From the NCBI GenBank assembly GCA_005879015.1, contig VBMC01000141.1, forward strand, positions 1-15,981: 15,981 bases of DNA, written 5' to 3'. Position 1 is the first letter of the stretch. Each line of letters opens with the position of its first letter. Shown one piece after another: positions 6,993 to 12,676 of this stretch. Origin of the DNA: Methanobacteriota archaeon. Lineage in GTDB: Archaea; Thermoplasmatota; Thermoplasmata; RBG-16-68-12. The notes under the pieces are model-generated. The model had not been told where the DNA came from. It saw only the letters and a program-made list of their open reading frames with translations, and did no database searches. The translations under genes and the position numbers were made by a program.

Positions 6993-7065
6993 AAAAAGGG
7001 AAGGGAGGGCTAGCCTTGTCAGAAGGGATGGGATGCACTCTAACGAACTAGCCCAAAATTCCCCC
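6993..7065 (-). ncRNA. Candidate small non-coding RNA
   Basis: Read on the minus strand, a TATA-like CCTTAAATATCG (7083-7094) lies about 25 nt before a GGGGG at 7065-7061. A perfect 7-bp stem, GGGCTAG (7054-7048) with CTAGCCC (7013-7007), encloses 34 nt that include the smaller stem CCTT-CTGAC-AAGG. About 10 nt later comes CCCTTTTTAA, a T-run suited to archaeal termination. The spacing of promoter, stem and T-run predicts a transcript of roughly 70 nt. No convincing protein frame covers it. It is not a standard tRNA, because it is too short and lacks a T arm, and it shows no recognisable C/D-box motifs. The call rests on pattern alone. Confidence 0.35.
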
Positions 7066-7082
7066 GACATTGTATTCGTAGT

Positions 7083-7094
7083 ACGATATTTAAG
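7083..7094 (-). promoter_or_regulatory. TATA-like element upstream of the candidate small RNA
   Basis: CCTTAAATATCG on the minus strand is one of the strongest AT-rich islands in the 6857-7194 gap. The same island could serve rightward transcription (CGATATTTAAGG), with a start near 7115 running antisense into the coiled-coil gene. Only the leftward reading is followed by a stem and a T-run. Confidence 0.4.
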
Positions 7095-7147
7095 GATTTG
7101 TAAAGGTCGCGGCTAGAATGGAGGTCGCAACGCCCCTTCCGGCGGCA

Positions 7148-7198
7148 GTGACAAAACCGGGGCGATTGGGAACCCCGCCCAAGGTCTGGCGGTGTCAC
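7148..7198 (-). terminator. Hairpin at the 3' end of the coiled-coil gene
   Basis: GTGACA (7148-7153) and TGTCAC (7193-7198) are perfectly complementary and enclose further pairing (GGGCG 7160-7164 with CGCCC 7176-7180). On the minus strand the hairpin begins at the TGA stop of the coiled-coil gene, and CCGGTTTTGTCAC closes it with a short T-run. This suits a 3'-end or termination hairpin. It could also be a small structured RNA. Confidence 0.3.
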
Positions 7199-8058
7199 AG
7201 ATACCCGGACTTCTGGAGGGTCATCAGGTCCTCCGTCGAGAGCTTCTCGCCCTTCTTGAACCGGTCGAAGATTTGCTCCGCTTCCCGCTTCGCGTCGACC
7301 TCCTCGGCCGCCGCTTCCGGGACCCCGCGACTCTTCATCCAGATCCCGTGGATGATCTTGTCGTAGTCGTGGACCTGGCGGATGTGCTCGATGTGCTTCC
7401 GGTGCTCTTCGTCCGCGAGCATTTTCGTCTTGATGAACTCCTCTTGGGCGCGGTCCGCCTCCCGCCGGAAGGCGTCGCTCTGCTCGTACAACGTCGTCAT
7501 CTGATCGTGTTCCGATTGGGCCTTCTCCGCGAGCTCCGAGACCCGCCGATGGGCGTCCTCCGCCTGGTCCCGGGCCGCCTTCAACTCGTCCCTCACCTTC
7601 TTGACGTCCTCGTTCTCCTCGAGGGCCCGCTCGAGCTTCCTCACCTCGGCTTGGAGCCTCTGGATTTCCTCGATCAGGGCGCGCTCCTTGTCCACGGTCA
7701 GGACGGACGTCATCTGCTTGAACTCGAGCCGCTTGAGTTCCTGCTGGAGCTTGCCGAGCGGGATCGCCCCGCGGGGGAGCTTCCGCCGCTTGAGTTCGTT
7801 CAGCTCTTCCTGGAGCTCGTTCACCCGGCGATTGAACTTGTCTCGCTCTTCCTTCGAGACCCGCACCTGCGCGTTCAGTTCGTCCCGTTGGATCCGGTGC
7901 TGGGTCGCCGTGTCGACCAGGCCGCGCACCTGCGCGTTCAGGGAATCCCGCTTCTCGACCCATTCCCGCGTCTTGTCGTTCAGTTCGTCGCGACGTCGGC
8001 GGTGCCGTTCCGCTTCTTGGTTTTCTCGCTCCCGCTTCAGCTGCAACTCATCCAGCAA
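7195..8058 (-). CDS. Archaeal coiled-coil protein (COG1340-like)
   Basis: The 287-residue protein is almost wholly coiled coil: charged heptads run from residue 1 to about 235, broken near 93-103 by KLPRGAIPLGK. The repeated pattern NDKTREWVEKRDSLNAQVRG, then HRIQRDELNAQVR, then KEERDKFNRRVNELQEELNEL is the hallmark of a widespread archaeal family (COG1340), often misannotated as phosphoserine phosphatase. No catalytic domain is visible. The last 50 residues (EEVDAKREAEQIFDRFKKGEKLSTEDLMTLQKSGYL) form the conserved C-terminal segment. The start is TTG 8058, with GAGAGGG about 5 nt upstream; no in-frame ATG suits the N-terminus. GTTTTATAT (minus strand, 8110-8118) is the likely TATA box. The role is unknown; a structural or scaffolding function is only inferred from the coil. 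Confidence 0.88.
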   Translation of the reverse strand: MLDELQLKRERENQEAERHRRRRDELNDKTREWVEKRDSLNAQVRGLVDTATQHRIQRDELNAQVRVSKEERDKFNRRVNELQEELNELKRRKLPRGAIPLGKLQQELKRLEFKQMTSVLTVDKERALIEEIQRLQAEVRKLERALEENEDVKKVRDELKAARDQAEDAHRRVSELAEKAQSEHDQMTTLYEQSDAFRREADRAQEEFIKTKMLADEEHRKHIEHIRQVHDYDKIIHGIWMKSRGVPEAAAEEVDAKREAEQIFDRFKKGEKLSTEDLMTLQKSGYL

Positions 8059-8109
8059 GGAAACCCTCTCGACTTGGGCTGGTAGGGATTGTTGTAGAAG
8101 AGAATTGCC

Positions 8110-8118
8110 ATATAAAAC
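8110..8118 (-). promoter_or_regulatory. TATA box between the divergent coiled-coil and TPR/GTPase genes
   Basis: GTTTTATAT on the minus strand is well placed for the coiled-coil gene, with a predicted start near 8088 and a leader of about 30 nt. Read rightward, the same island (ATATAAAAC) could also drive the TPR-GTPase pair, but with a leader of more than 150 nt. The rest of 8119-8311 has a weaker AT-rich stretch, ACTACAAATAG (8173-8183), and no clear gene. Confidence 0.55.
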
Positions 8119-8311
8119 TTCCCGCGCACGCGATGAAATCCCGGAAGGACCACGGCCGACAACGGTGTCGCAACTACAAATAGCGGCAGACGAATGAGTG
8201 ATGCGGTCCCTTGGGTTTCATCGTCTCGCGCTCCGGTGTTGGGGACGGGTCCCGCGGCGCGTCCTTCCTGGGATCGACCGACGATCCGCGAGGCCTTCGG
8301 GGGAGCGGCCC

Positions 8312-8581
8312 ATGACGGCCTTCGTCCAGCCCGACACCGCCGTGATCGTCCGACAGCGGCTCCTGGAAAACGCGGAGGACGTGGACGCCCTGTTCGTCCT
8401 CGCGGCGCTGCACGCCCACGACGGCCTCGTCGCGGAAGGGATCACGGTCCTCGATCGGGTCCTGCGGCTTGACCCGGCGTATCCAGGAGCCTGGCGCTTC
8501 AAGGCGACGCTGCACCGGATGCGCGGGGAGAACGAGGCGGGGCAATCCGCCTGGGACCGCGCGGAGGACGTCGAACCGTGA
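8312..8581 (+). CDS. TPR-like small helical protein
   Basis: The 90-residue protein looks like two to three tetratricopeptide-type helical hairpins. NAEDVDALFVLAALHAHDGLVAEGITVLDRVLRLDPAYPGAWRFKAT carries TPR-like spacing of small residues and the diagnostic R-L-D-P-x-x-P-x-A-W junction; HRMRGENEAGQSAWDRA begins another repeat. TPRs mediate protein contacts, so an adaptor role is likely. ATG 8312 was chosen because GGGGGAG lies 7 nt upstream and the TPR helices start soon after. An ATG at 8201 is in frame behind a TATA-like ACTACAAATAG and would add 37 Arg/Pro-rich residues. The stop overlaps the GTPase start (GTGA at 8578-8581), so the two are translationally coupled and probably act together. 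Confidence 0.75.
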   Translation: MTAFVQPDTAVIVRQRLLENAEDVDALFVLAALHAHDGLVAEGITVLDRVLRLDPAYPGAWRFKATLHRMRGENEAGQSAWDRAEDVEP

Positions 8582-9165
8582 GCGCCCCGGCCCCGATCCG
8601 GTTGAAGCTCTGCATGGCCGGCGAAGCAACCGTCGGCAAGACGTCCCTCATCCGGCGCTCCGTGCTCGACGAGTACGACGACCGGTACATCGCCACGTTG
8701 GGCACGAAGATCACGAAGAAGGTCATGTCCGTCCAGGATCCGAAGGGCGCCGGCCCCGCGACGGTCCACGCGATCCTCTGGGACATCATGGGCACCCCGA
8801 CCTTGCGGGACCTGCTCAAGGAGGCCTACTACCATGGTGCGGAAGGGATCTTCGCGGTCGCCGACCAGACGCGGAAGGAGACGCTCGCCGCCCTCGACGC
8901 ATGGGCCCGCTCGATCCGCTCCGTCGCCGGGGACATCCCGACGTTCGGCTTGGTGAACAAGAAGGACCTCGACCCGGATCCCCAGTTCGCGGCGGGCGAG
9001 ATCGAGGCGTTCTTCGAGAAACGCGGGTGGCCCTGGTTGTACACGAGCGCGAAGACGGGCGTCGGCGTCGAGGAGGGCTTCCGGCGGCTCACGGAGACGA
9101 TCCTCGCGGACCGGCCCATCCTCAAGCCAGACGCCAGCGGCGATGGGCCTCGGCGTCCTTCGTGA
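8578..9165 (+). CDS. Ras/Rab-like small GTPase
   Basis: The 195-residue protein has a complete G domain of the Ras superfamily. G1 is GEATVGKTS at 15-23. Switch I is RYIATLGTKITKK at 36-48, with T40 or T43 as the Mg-binding Thr. G3 is WDIMG at 68-72. G4 is NKKD at 127-130. G5 is TSAKTG at 156-161. Where Ras has Gln61 this protein has Thr73, as in human Rap proteins, so intrinsic hydrolysis may be slow or helped by a partner. There is no C-terminal cysteine for prenylation, so membrane attachment, if any, needs a partner. It starts with GTG 8578, overlapping the stop of the TPR gene by four bases. Its 3' end overlaps the convergent SHMT gene by 44 bases. The role is not known. Confidence 0.92.
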   Translation: MSAPAPIRLKLCMAGEATVGKTSLIRRSVLDEYDDRYIATLGTKITKKVMSVQDPKGAGPATVHAILWDIMGTPTLRDLLKEAYYHGAEGIFAVADQTRKETLAALDAWARSIRSVAGDIPTFGLVNKKDLDPDPQFAAGEIEAFFEKRGWPWLYTSAKTGVGVEEGFRRLTETILADRPILKPDASGDGPRRPS

Positions 9166-10297
9166 AACAGTAGTGGACCGTATTGAATTCCGTCCGCATG
9201 GCCGCGACCTCGGTCGCGATCGCCTCCACCGCCTCGCCCTTCACCAGGATCCGGGCGAACAGGTCCGCGACCTCCCGCATCTGCGCCTCCTTCATCCCCA
9301 GGCGGGTGAGCTCCTGTGTGCCGAGGCGGATCCCGGAGGGCCTCACGGGCGAGGTGTCCCAGGGGAGGAGGTTCTTGTTCGTGATGATGTGCGCCTTCTC
9401 CAGGTCCGTCGCGACCTTCGCGCCGCCGCCGAACGCGGCCACGTCCAGGGCGAGCGCATGGCTCTCCGTGAATCCGTGCTTCTCCGCCAGGACCTTGATC
9501 CCACGTTCGTGGAGCGCCTGGGCCAGGGCCTTCGCGTTCCGGACGATCTGGGCGGCGTAGTCGCGGCCGAACGCCAGGAATTCCGCGAGGGTGACCCCGA
9601 GGGCCGCCATCGCATGCAGATGGTGGTTCGACACGACGCCGGGGAAGACGGCCCTCTGGAGGCGCTTGAGGAACTTCTCGTCCGTGGAATCGGACAAGAG
9701 GATGCCGTGCTGCGGTCCCGGGAGCGTCTTGTGCGTCGAGCCCGTCAAGACGTCGGCCCCCTCGTGGAGCGGGTCTTGGAACGTCCCGCCGGCGATGAGG
9801 CCCATCACGTGCGCCCCGTCGTACCAGACGTGGCAGCCGGCGTCCTGGAACGCGTCGTGCAGCTCGCGGAGGGGCGTCGGGAAGAGGAAGACGCTTTGCC
9901 CGAAGGCGGCCACCTTCGGCTTCACGAGCCGGATCAGTTTCACCGTCTCGTCCACATCGATGTTCATCCGGTCCACGTCGAAAGGATAGTTCACGTTGTT
10001 CACGCCGCGCAGGCCGGCGGCGCCGAACTTCGCGGAGCTGATGTGGGCGCCGTGGCTCAGCGAGATCTGTTTCGCCAGGGCGACGACGCGGTCCTCGACT
10101 TCGTCGACGAAGGCGTTCCCCTGGTAGTACCGTTCGTGCGGCAGGCCCTCCGCGTATCGGTCGCCGAAGTCCGACACGAGCATCTCCCGGGCCATCGGGC
10201 TGATCACGTTCTCCGAGGCGATCATGGGGAGGGACTTCGAAAACCAGGCGTGATGGCGGTCCACCTGTTCGTTGAGGAAGGCGACGTGCTCGTCCAT
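9122..10297 (-). CDS. glyA: Serine hydroxymethyltransferase with apparent internal deletion
   Basis: SHMT is a PLP enzyme that interconverts serine and glycine with transfer of a one-carbon unit to a tetrahydropterin. The archaeal type is clear: LPMIASENVISPMAREMLVS near 23-42, GDRYAEGLPHERYYQGNAFVDEVE near 45-68, WYDGAHVMGL near 158-167, the PLP lysine K190 in TGSTHKTLPGPQHG, and FPGVVSNHHLHAMAALGVTLAE. The protein is only 391 residues, where archaeal homologues have about 425-430. In homologues the VDEVE helix is followed by about 35-40 residues containing the S-G-[ST]-x-A-N segment that holds the PLP phosphate. Here ALAKQ (73-77) joins directly to ISLSHGAHIS (78-87), and that segment is missing. 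The frame is otherwise perfect. It may be an inactive variant or an assembly error. The TATA box at 10329-10337 supports ATG 10297. Confidence 0.9.
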   Translation of the reverse strand: MDEHVAFLNEQVDRHHAWFSKSLPMIASENVISPMAREMLVSDFGDRYAEGLPHERYYQGNAFVDEVEDRVVALAKQISLSHGAHISSAKFGAAGLRGVNNVNYPFDVDRMNIDVDETVKLIRLVKPKVAAFGQSVFLFPTPLRELHDAFQDAGCHVWYDGAHVMGLIAGGTFQDPLHEGADVLTGSTHKTLPGPQHGILLSDSTDEKFLKRLQRAVFPGVVSNHHLHAMAALGVTLAEFLAFGRDYAAQIVRNAKALAQALHERGIKVLAEKHGFTESHALALDVAAFGGGAKVATDLEKAHIITNKNLLPWDTSPVRPSGIRLGTQELTRLGMKEAQMREVADLFARILVKGEAVEAIATEVAAMRTEFNTVHYCFTKDAEAHRRWRLA

Positions 10298-10328
10298 TCG
10301 ACGACCGGTTCGAGGAAGCCGCGGAACG

Positions 10329-10337
10329 GATAAATAC
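10329..10337 (-). promoter_or_regulatory. TATA box of the SHMT gene
   Basis: GTATTTATC on the minus strand lies in the 57-bp gap between the MAT stop and the SHMT start. It predicts initiation near 10308 and a leader of about 10 nt, so SHMT need not depend on MAT transcription. Confidence 0.6.
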
Positions 10338-10354
10338 GTTGAGTCAGAGACGGA

Positions 10355-11551
10355 TCAGAAGGTGCGCGCCTTGCCCTGCATGATCCGTTCCGTGAGCTTG
10401 TAGATGTTCTCGAGCTCCTCGTCGATGAGGGCCTCCGCATCCTTCTGGATCGACTTCAGAGACGTCCCTTTCTCCGGGATGATCTGCGCCGCGGCCGCCT
10501 GCGGCTCGTCGATCGGTTTGCCGATCTGGGACACGATGCGGACCCAGACCTCCTTCACCTTACCCTCGTGCTCCTTCACCAGTCTCTCGGCGATGTCGAA
10601 GGAGAGGAGGTTGTACAGCTTGCCGACGTGCGTCACCGGATTCTTGCCGGCCGCGGCCTCCATGGACATCGGGCGGTACGGGGTGATGAGGCCGCTGACC
10701 CGATTGCCGCGACCGACGCTCCCGTCATCCCCGTTCTCCCACGACAGGCCCGTGACGGTCAGGTAGAAGATGCCTGCATCGTAATTGTCCCCGGTATTGA
10801 TGTCGACCTTCACCGTCCGGTCCGTGTACTTCACCGCGTTGTCGAGGAGGCGCTCCCGGAGTTCCTCGATGACGCTCCGGTAGTGGTCCTTGTCCGGCAC
10901 GTACCGGTCCACGAACGCGGCCGCGACGGTGAGGCGGATGTCGTCGTGGTGCCGCACCCCCATGACCTTGATGTCCTGGCCGACCTCCTTCAGGTCCTTC
11001 TTGAGCGGGCCGTTGATCAGATGTTCCGTCTTCAGCGTGACCGTCTCGAGTTCCGAGAAGGGTGCGAAGCCGACGCCGAACGAGGTGTCGTTCGCGAGCT
11101 GCTTCTGCGTGTCGTACAGGCCGCGGAGGTCCACGGACCCTTGGCCGATCTTGCAGTCCAAGGTGACGTCCGCGTCCACGTTCAGGTTCGTGCACGTCTT
11201 CGTGAGATAGTCGTGCGCGGCCTGGATGGCGACCGTGCGGTAGGGCAAGCGGACGCCATTCACCATCGTCGTCGCCCGGCCGACCAGGAGGATGTACGCA
11301 GGCTCGAGGAACACGCCGCCCCCGAACTTCGGGGCGCTCTGACCGCCGACGACCTCGACCTGGTCCGTGTTGTGATGCAGGATCCGTCCGAAGCGTTCCT
11401 TGTACATCTTGCAGAGGGCGACGGAGACGGTCTCCGCCAGCCCGTCCGCGATGCTGTCCGGATGGCCGATCCCCTTCCGTTCGACGATCTCATCGCCCTG
11501 CTCCTCGATCGGCGTGTGGACGAGTTCCTCAACAAAGATGTTCCGCGCCAC
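10355..11551 (-). CDS. mat: S-adenosylmethionine synthetase, archaeal type (MAT)
   Basis: This enzyme makes SAM from methionine and ATP. The archaeal family shares little sequence with bacterial MetK. From GTG 11551 the protein has 398 residues, the usual length. Signature segments are ERKGIGHPDSIADGLAE near 24-40, GRATTMVNGVRLPYR near 91-105, MGVRHHDDIRLTVAAAFVDR, NTGDNYDAGIFYLTVTGLSW and GRGNRVSGLITPYRPMSMEA, followed by GKNPVTHVGKLYN. The GTG gives the conserved MARNIFVEEL start and has GGAGGACT 4-11 nt upstream. The in-frame frame open to 11647 would add an unlikely basic extension. A palindromic TATA box lies at 11591-11600. The HTH-CBS regulator diverges from the same intergenic region, and SHMT follows in the same direction, which suits one-carbon and methyl metabolism. 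Confidence 0.96.
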   Translation of the reverse strand: MARNIFVEELVHTPIEEQGDEIVERKGIGHPDSIADGLAETVSVALCKMYKERFGRILHHNTDQVEVVGGQSAPKFGGGVFLEPAYILLVGRATTMVNGVRLPYRTVAIQAAHDYLTKTCTNLNVDADVTLDCKIGQGSVDLRGLYDTQKQLANDTSFGVGFAPFSELETVTLKTEHLINGPLKKDLKEVGQDIKVMGVRHHDDIRLTVAAAFVDRYVPDKDHYRSVIEELRERLLDNAVKYTDRTVKVDINTGDNYDAGIFYLTVTGLSWENGDDGSVGRGNRVSGLITPYRPMSMEAAAGKNPVTHVGKLYNLLSFDIAERLVKEHEGKVKEVWVRIVSQIGKPIDEPQAAAAQIIPEKGTSLKSIQKDAEALIDEELENIYKLTERIMQGKARTF

Positions 11552-11590
11552 GGAAGTCCTCCGACGGGTGTGCGGCGTGGATGTCCCGTT

Positions 11591-11600
11591 CCATATATGG
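11591..11600 (-). promoter_or_regulatory. Palindromic TATA element of the MAT gene
   Basis: CCATATATGG is a perfect 10-bp palindrome and the only strong AT-rich element upstream of GTG 11551. It predicts initiation near 11570-11574, just upstream of the ribosome-binding GGAGGACT at 11555-11562. Its symmetry makes it a possible regulator-binding site as well as a TATA box. Confidence 0.5.
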
Positions 11601-11676
11601 CTTTTGTCGCCCTGGCTCGCGCGGCGGAGGGAACGAATGCCCGACATGCCATCTCCCGTCCTCCCGACGGCGGACG

Positions 11677-11717
11677 TTCGGATAATATCTGATTGAGCCG
11701 AAAATTCCGACAGGAAT
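11677..11717 (+). promoter_or_regulatory. Promoter and dyad elements upstream of the HTH-CBS gene
   Basis: GATAATATCT (11681-11690) is a likely TATA box flanked by complementary arms, TTCGG (11677-11681) and CCGAA (11698-11702). A second dyad, ATTCC-GACA-GGAAT (11704-11717), sits where initiation is expected, about 25 nt after the TATA box. Dyads over a TATA box and a start site are typical operator positions, so self-regulation is plausible. The binding protein is inferred, not seen. Confidence 0.45.
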
Positions 11718-11727
11718 ATGTACCTCC

Positions 11728-11745
11728 CGGCCTTCTCGGAGGCCG
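11728..11745 (+). promoter_or_regulatory. Leader hairpin covering the ribosome-binding site of the HTH-CBS gene
   Basis: CGGCCT-TCTCGG-AGGCCG is a perfect 6-bp hairpin that ends on the base before ATG 11746. It includes GGAGG (11738-11742), the likely ribosome-binding segment. If the leader folds this way, translation would be reduced. Confidence 0.4.
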
Positions 11746-12306
11746 ATGATGCCGGACCTGGAGGAGATTCCGCGGCTTCGGAAGGCCCTCGGACTCACGC
11801 AGACCGCGATCGCTCGCCTCGCGAACGTCAGCCAGTCGACGATCGTGAAGATCGAGAAGCGGCAGATGAACCCGTCGTACGACAGCGTGAAGCGGATCAT
11901 GAACGCCCTCCAGGCGGAGCTGAAGCGGCAGGAGAAGAAGGCGCTCGTGGACCAGATCCAGAGCCGCAAGGTCCAGTACGTGGAGGCGAGGATCCCGCTT
12001 GAATCCGCCGTCAACGAGATGCGCCGCTGGAAGTTCTCCCAGATGCCGGTCATGCACAACGGCCATCCCGTCGGCTCGATTTCGGACAAGGTGATCAACA
12101 ACTTGATCCTGTCCGGCCGGGACCCGAAGGACCTAGCCCGGATCCGTGTGGACGAGGTCATGGAACCCGCCTTCCCTCAGGTGGACTCGAAGGCGCCCGT
12201 GGAACTCGCGGCGGGCCTCCTCCGTCACTATGACGCGGTCCTTGTGACCGCGAAAGGAGAGGTCACAGGCATTGTCACGAAGTCGGACCTGATGAAGCTG
12301 CTGTGA
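11746..12306 (+). CDS. HTH-CBS transcriptional regulator (COG3620-like)
   Basis: The 186-residue protein joins a DNA-binding domain to a ligand-sensing pair. An XRE/Cro-type helix-turn-helix covers about 5-60 (RLRKALGLTQTAIARLANVS, then QSTIVKIEKRQMNPSYDSVK). CBS1 covers about 75-125 (IPLESAVNEMRRWKFSQMPVM, PVGSISDKVINNLI) and CBS2 about 132-186 (DEVMEPAFPQVDS, GIVTKSDLMKLL). This architecture is typical of archaeal regulators whose ligands are mostly unknown; CBS pairs bind adenosyl compounds, and some archaeal ones bind SAM. The gene diverges from SAM synthetase, with 194 bases between the starts, which makes MAT a natural target. ATG 11746 is immediately followed by a second ATG; a GGAGG lies 4-8 nt upstream inside a hairpin. 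Confidence 0.93.
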   Translation: MMPDLEEIPRLRKALGLTQTAIARLANVSQSTIVKIEKRQMNPSYDSVKRIMNALQAELKRQEKKALVDQIQSRKVQYVEARIPLESAVNEMRRWKFSQMPVMHNGHPVGSISDKVINNLILSGRDPKDLARIRVDEVMEPAFPQVDSKAPVELAAGLLRHYDAVLVTAKGEVTGIVTKSDLMKLL

Positions 12307-12372
12307 CCTTGCGAAGAGACGAATCGCGGGTTCCCCGGAATCCTGAGACGGGAGTAGTTTCGCCGTCCTGTT

Positions 12373-12397
12373 CGTTATCATTAAATAACGATAACAC
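12373..12397 (+). repeat. Left copy of the GATAAC/GTTATC repeat, overlapping the promoter of the 79-residue gene
   Basis: CGTTAT-CATTAA-ATAACG (12373-12390) is a perfect 6-bp dyad, nested with GTTATC (12374-12379) and GATAAC (12390-12395). The AT-rich centre, CATTAAATAA, is the likely TATA box, about 45 nt before ATG 12430. AATAACGATA (12384-12393) recurs as an exact inverted copy at 12677-12686 after the gene, and ACGATAACA (12388-12396) recurs in direct orientation at 12689-12697. Confidence 0.6.
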
Positions 12398-12429
12398 ATT
12401 GCTGTATCAGCGATGCGAGGTGATGGTGA

Positions 12430-12669
12430 ATGATGATCGGCTGCGGATACTGCGTGAAGACGATCCGGCGGGGTCGATACTTGTACTTCTGGCACTACGA
12501 GGACCGAGGCGGTCGACGAGAACAAGTGGAGGAATATATCGGACCTTCCGCGGATCCTCAGGCGAGGGAGACGGTCGCGCGGCGGGTGTCCGCCTACGCG
12601 GACCGTGCCCGGTTGGAGATGGGACGGCTCGTCCAGATCACGAGGGCGAAGATGGCAGAGGCTGCCTGA
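12430..12669 (+). CDS. Small basic protein of unknown function, bracketed by repeats
   Basis: Not recognised. The 79-residue protein opens MMIGCGYCVKTIRRGRYLYF and continues WHYEDRGGRREQVEEYIGPS, an aromatic and basic beta-like segment ending in a Y-I-G-P turn. Similar segments occur at the N-terminus of some transposase-like and small archaeal proteins. The rest (ADPQARETVARRVSAYADRARLEMGRLVQITRAKMAEAA) looks like one long amphipathic helix. The start is well supported: GAGGTGAT (12417-12424) is a near-perfect ribosome-binding site 5 nt before ATG 12430, and a TATA box lies at 12380-12388. The gene lies between the HTH-CBS regulator and convergent RNase Z, with an exact 10-bp inverted repeat on its two sides. 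A small DNA-binding protein or the remnant of a mobile cassette are both possible. Confidence 0.65.
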   Translation: MMIGCGYCVKTIRRGRYLYFWHYEDRGGRREQVEEYIGPSADPQARETVARRVSAYADRARLEMGRLVQITRAKMAEAA

Positions 12670-12676
12670 AGTTCGC

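Noticed and set aside
7007..7054. Possible tRNA on the minus strand (7-bp GGGCTAG/CTAGCCC acceptor-like stem, CTGACAA anticodon-like loop)
   Set aside because: Only 34 nt lie between the arms, with no T arm and a poorly paired anticodon stem. It is kept as a candidate small RNA rather than a tRNA.
7159..7198. Resemblance to the SRP RNA S-domain (GGGAACCCCGCC followed by AGGTCTGG)
   Set aside because: The conserved GGAAGGGAGCA loop and the matching 3' strand are absent, so the similarity is limited to a few GC-rich bases.
9143..11692. Long plus-strand frames opposite SHMT and MAT
   Set aside because: SHMT and MAT are unmistakable on the minus strand; the opposite frames are rich in Arg, Val, His and Asp, as expected of antisense shadows.
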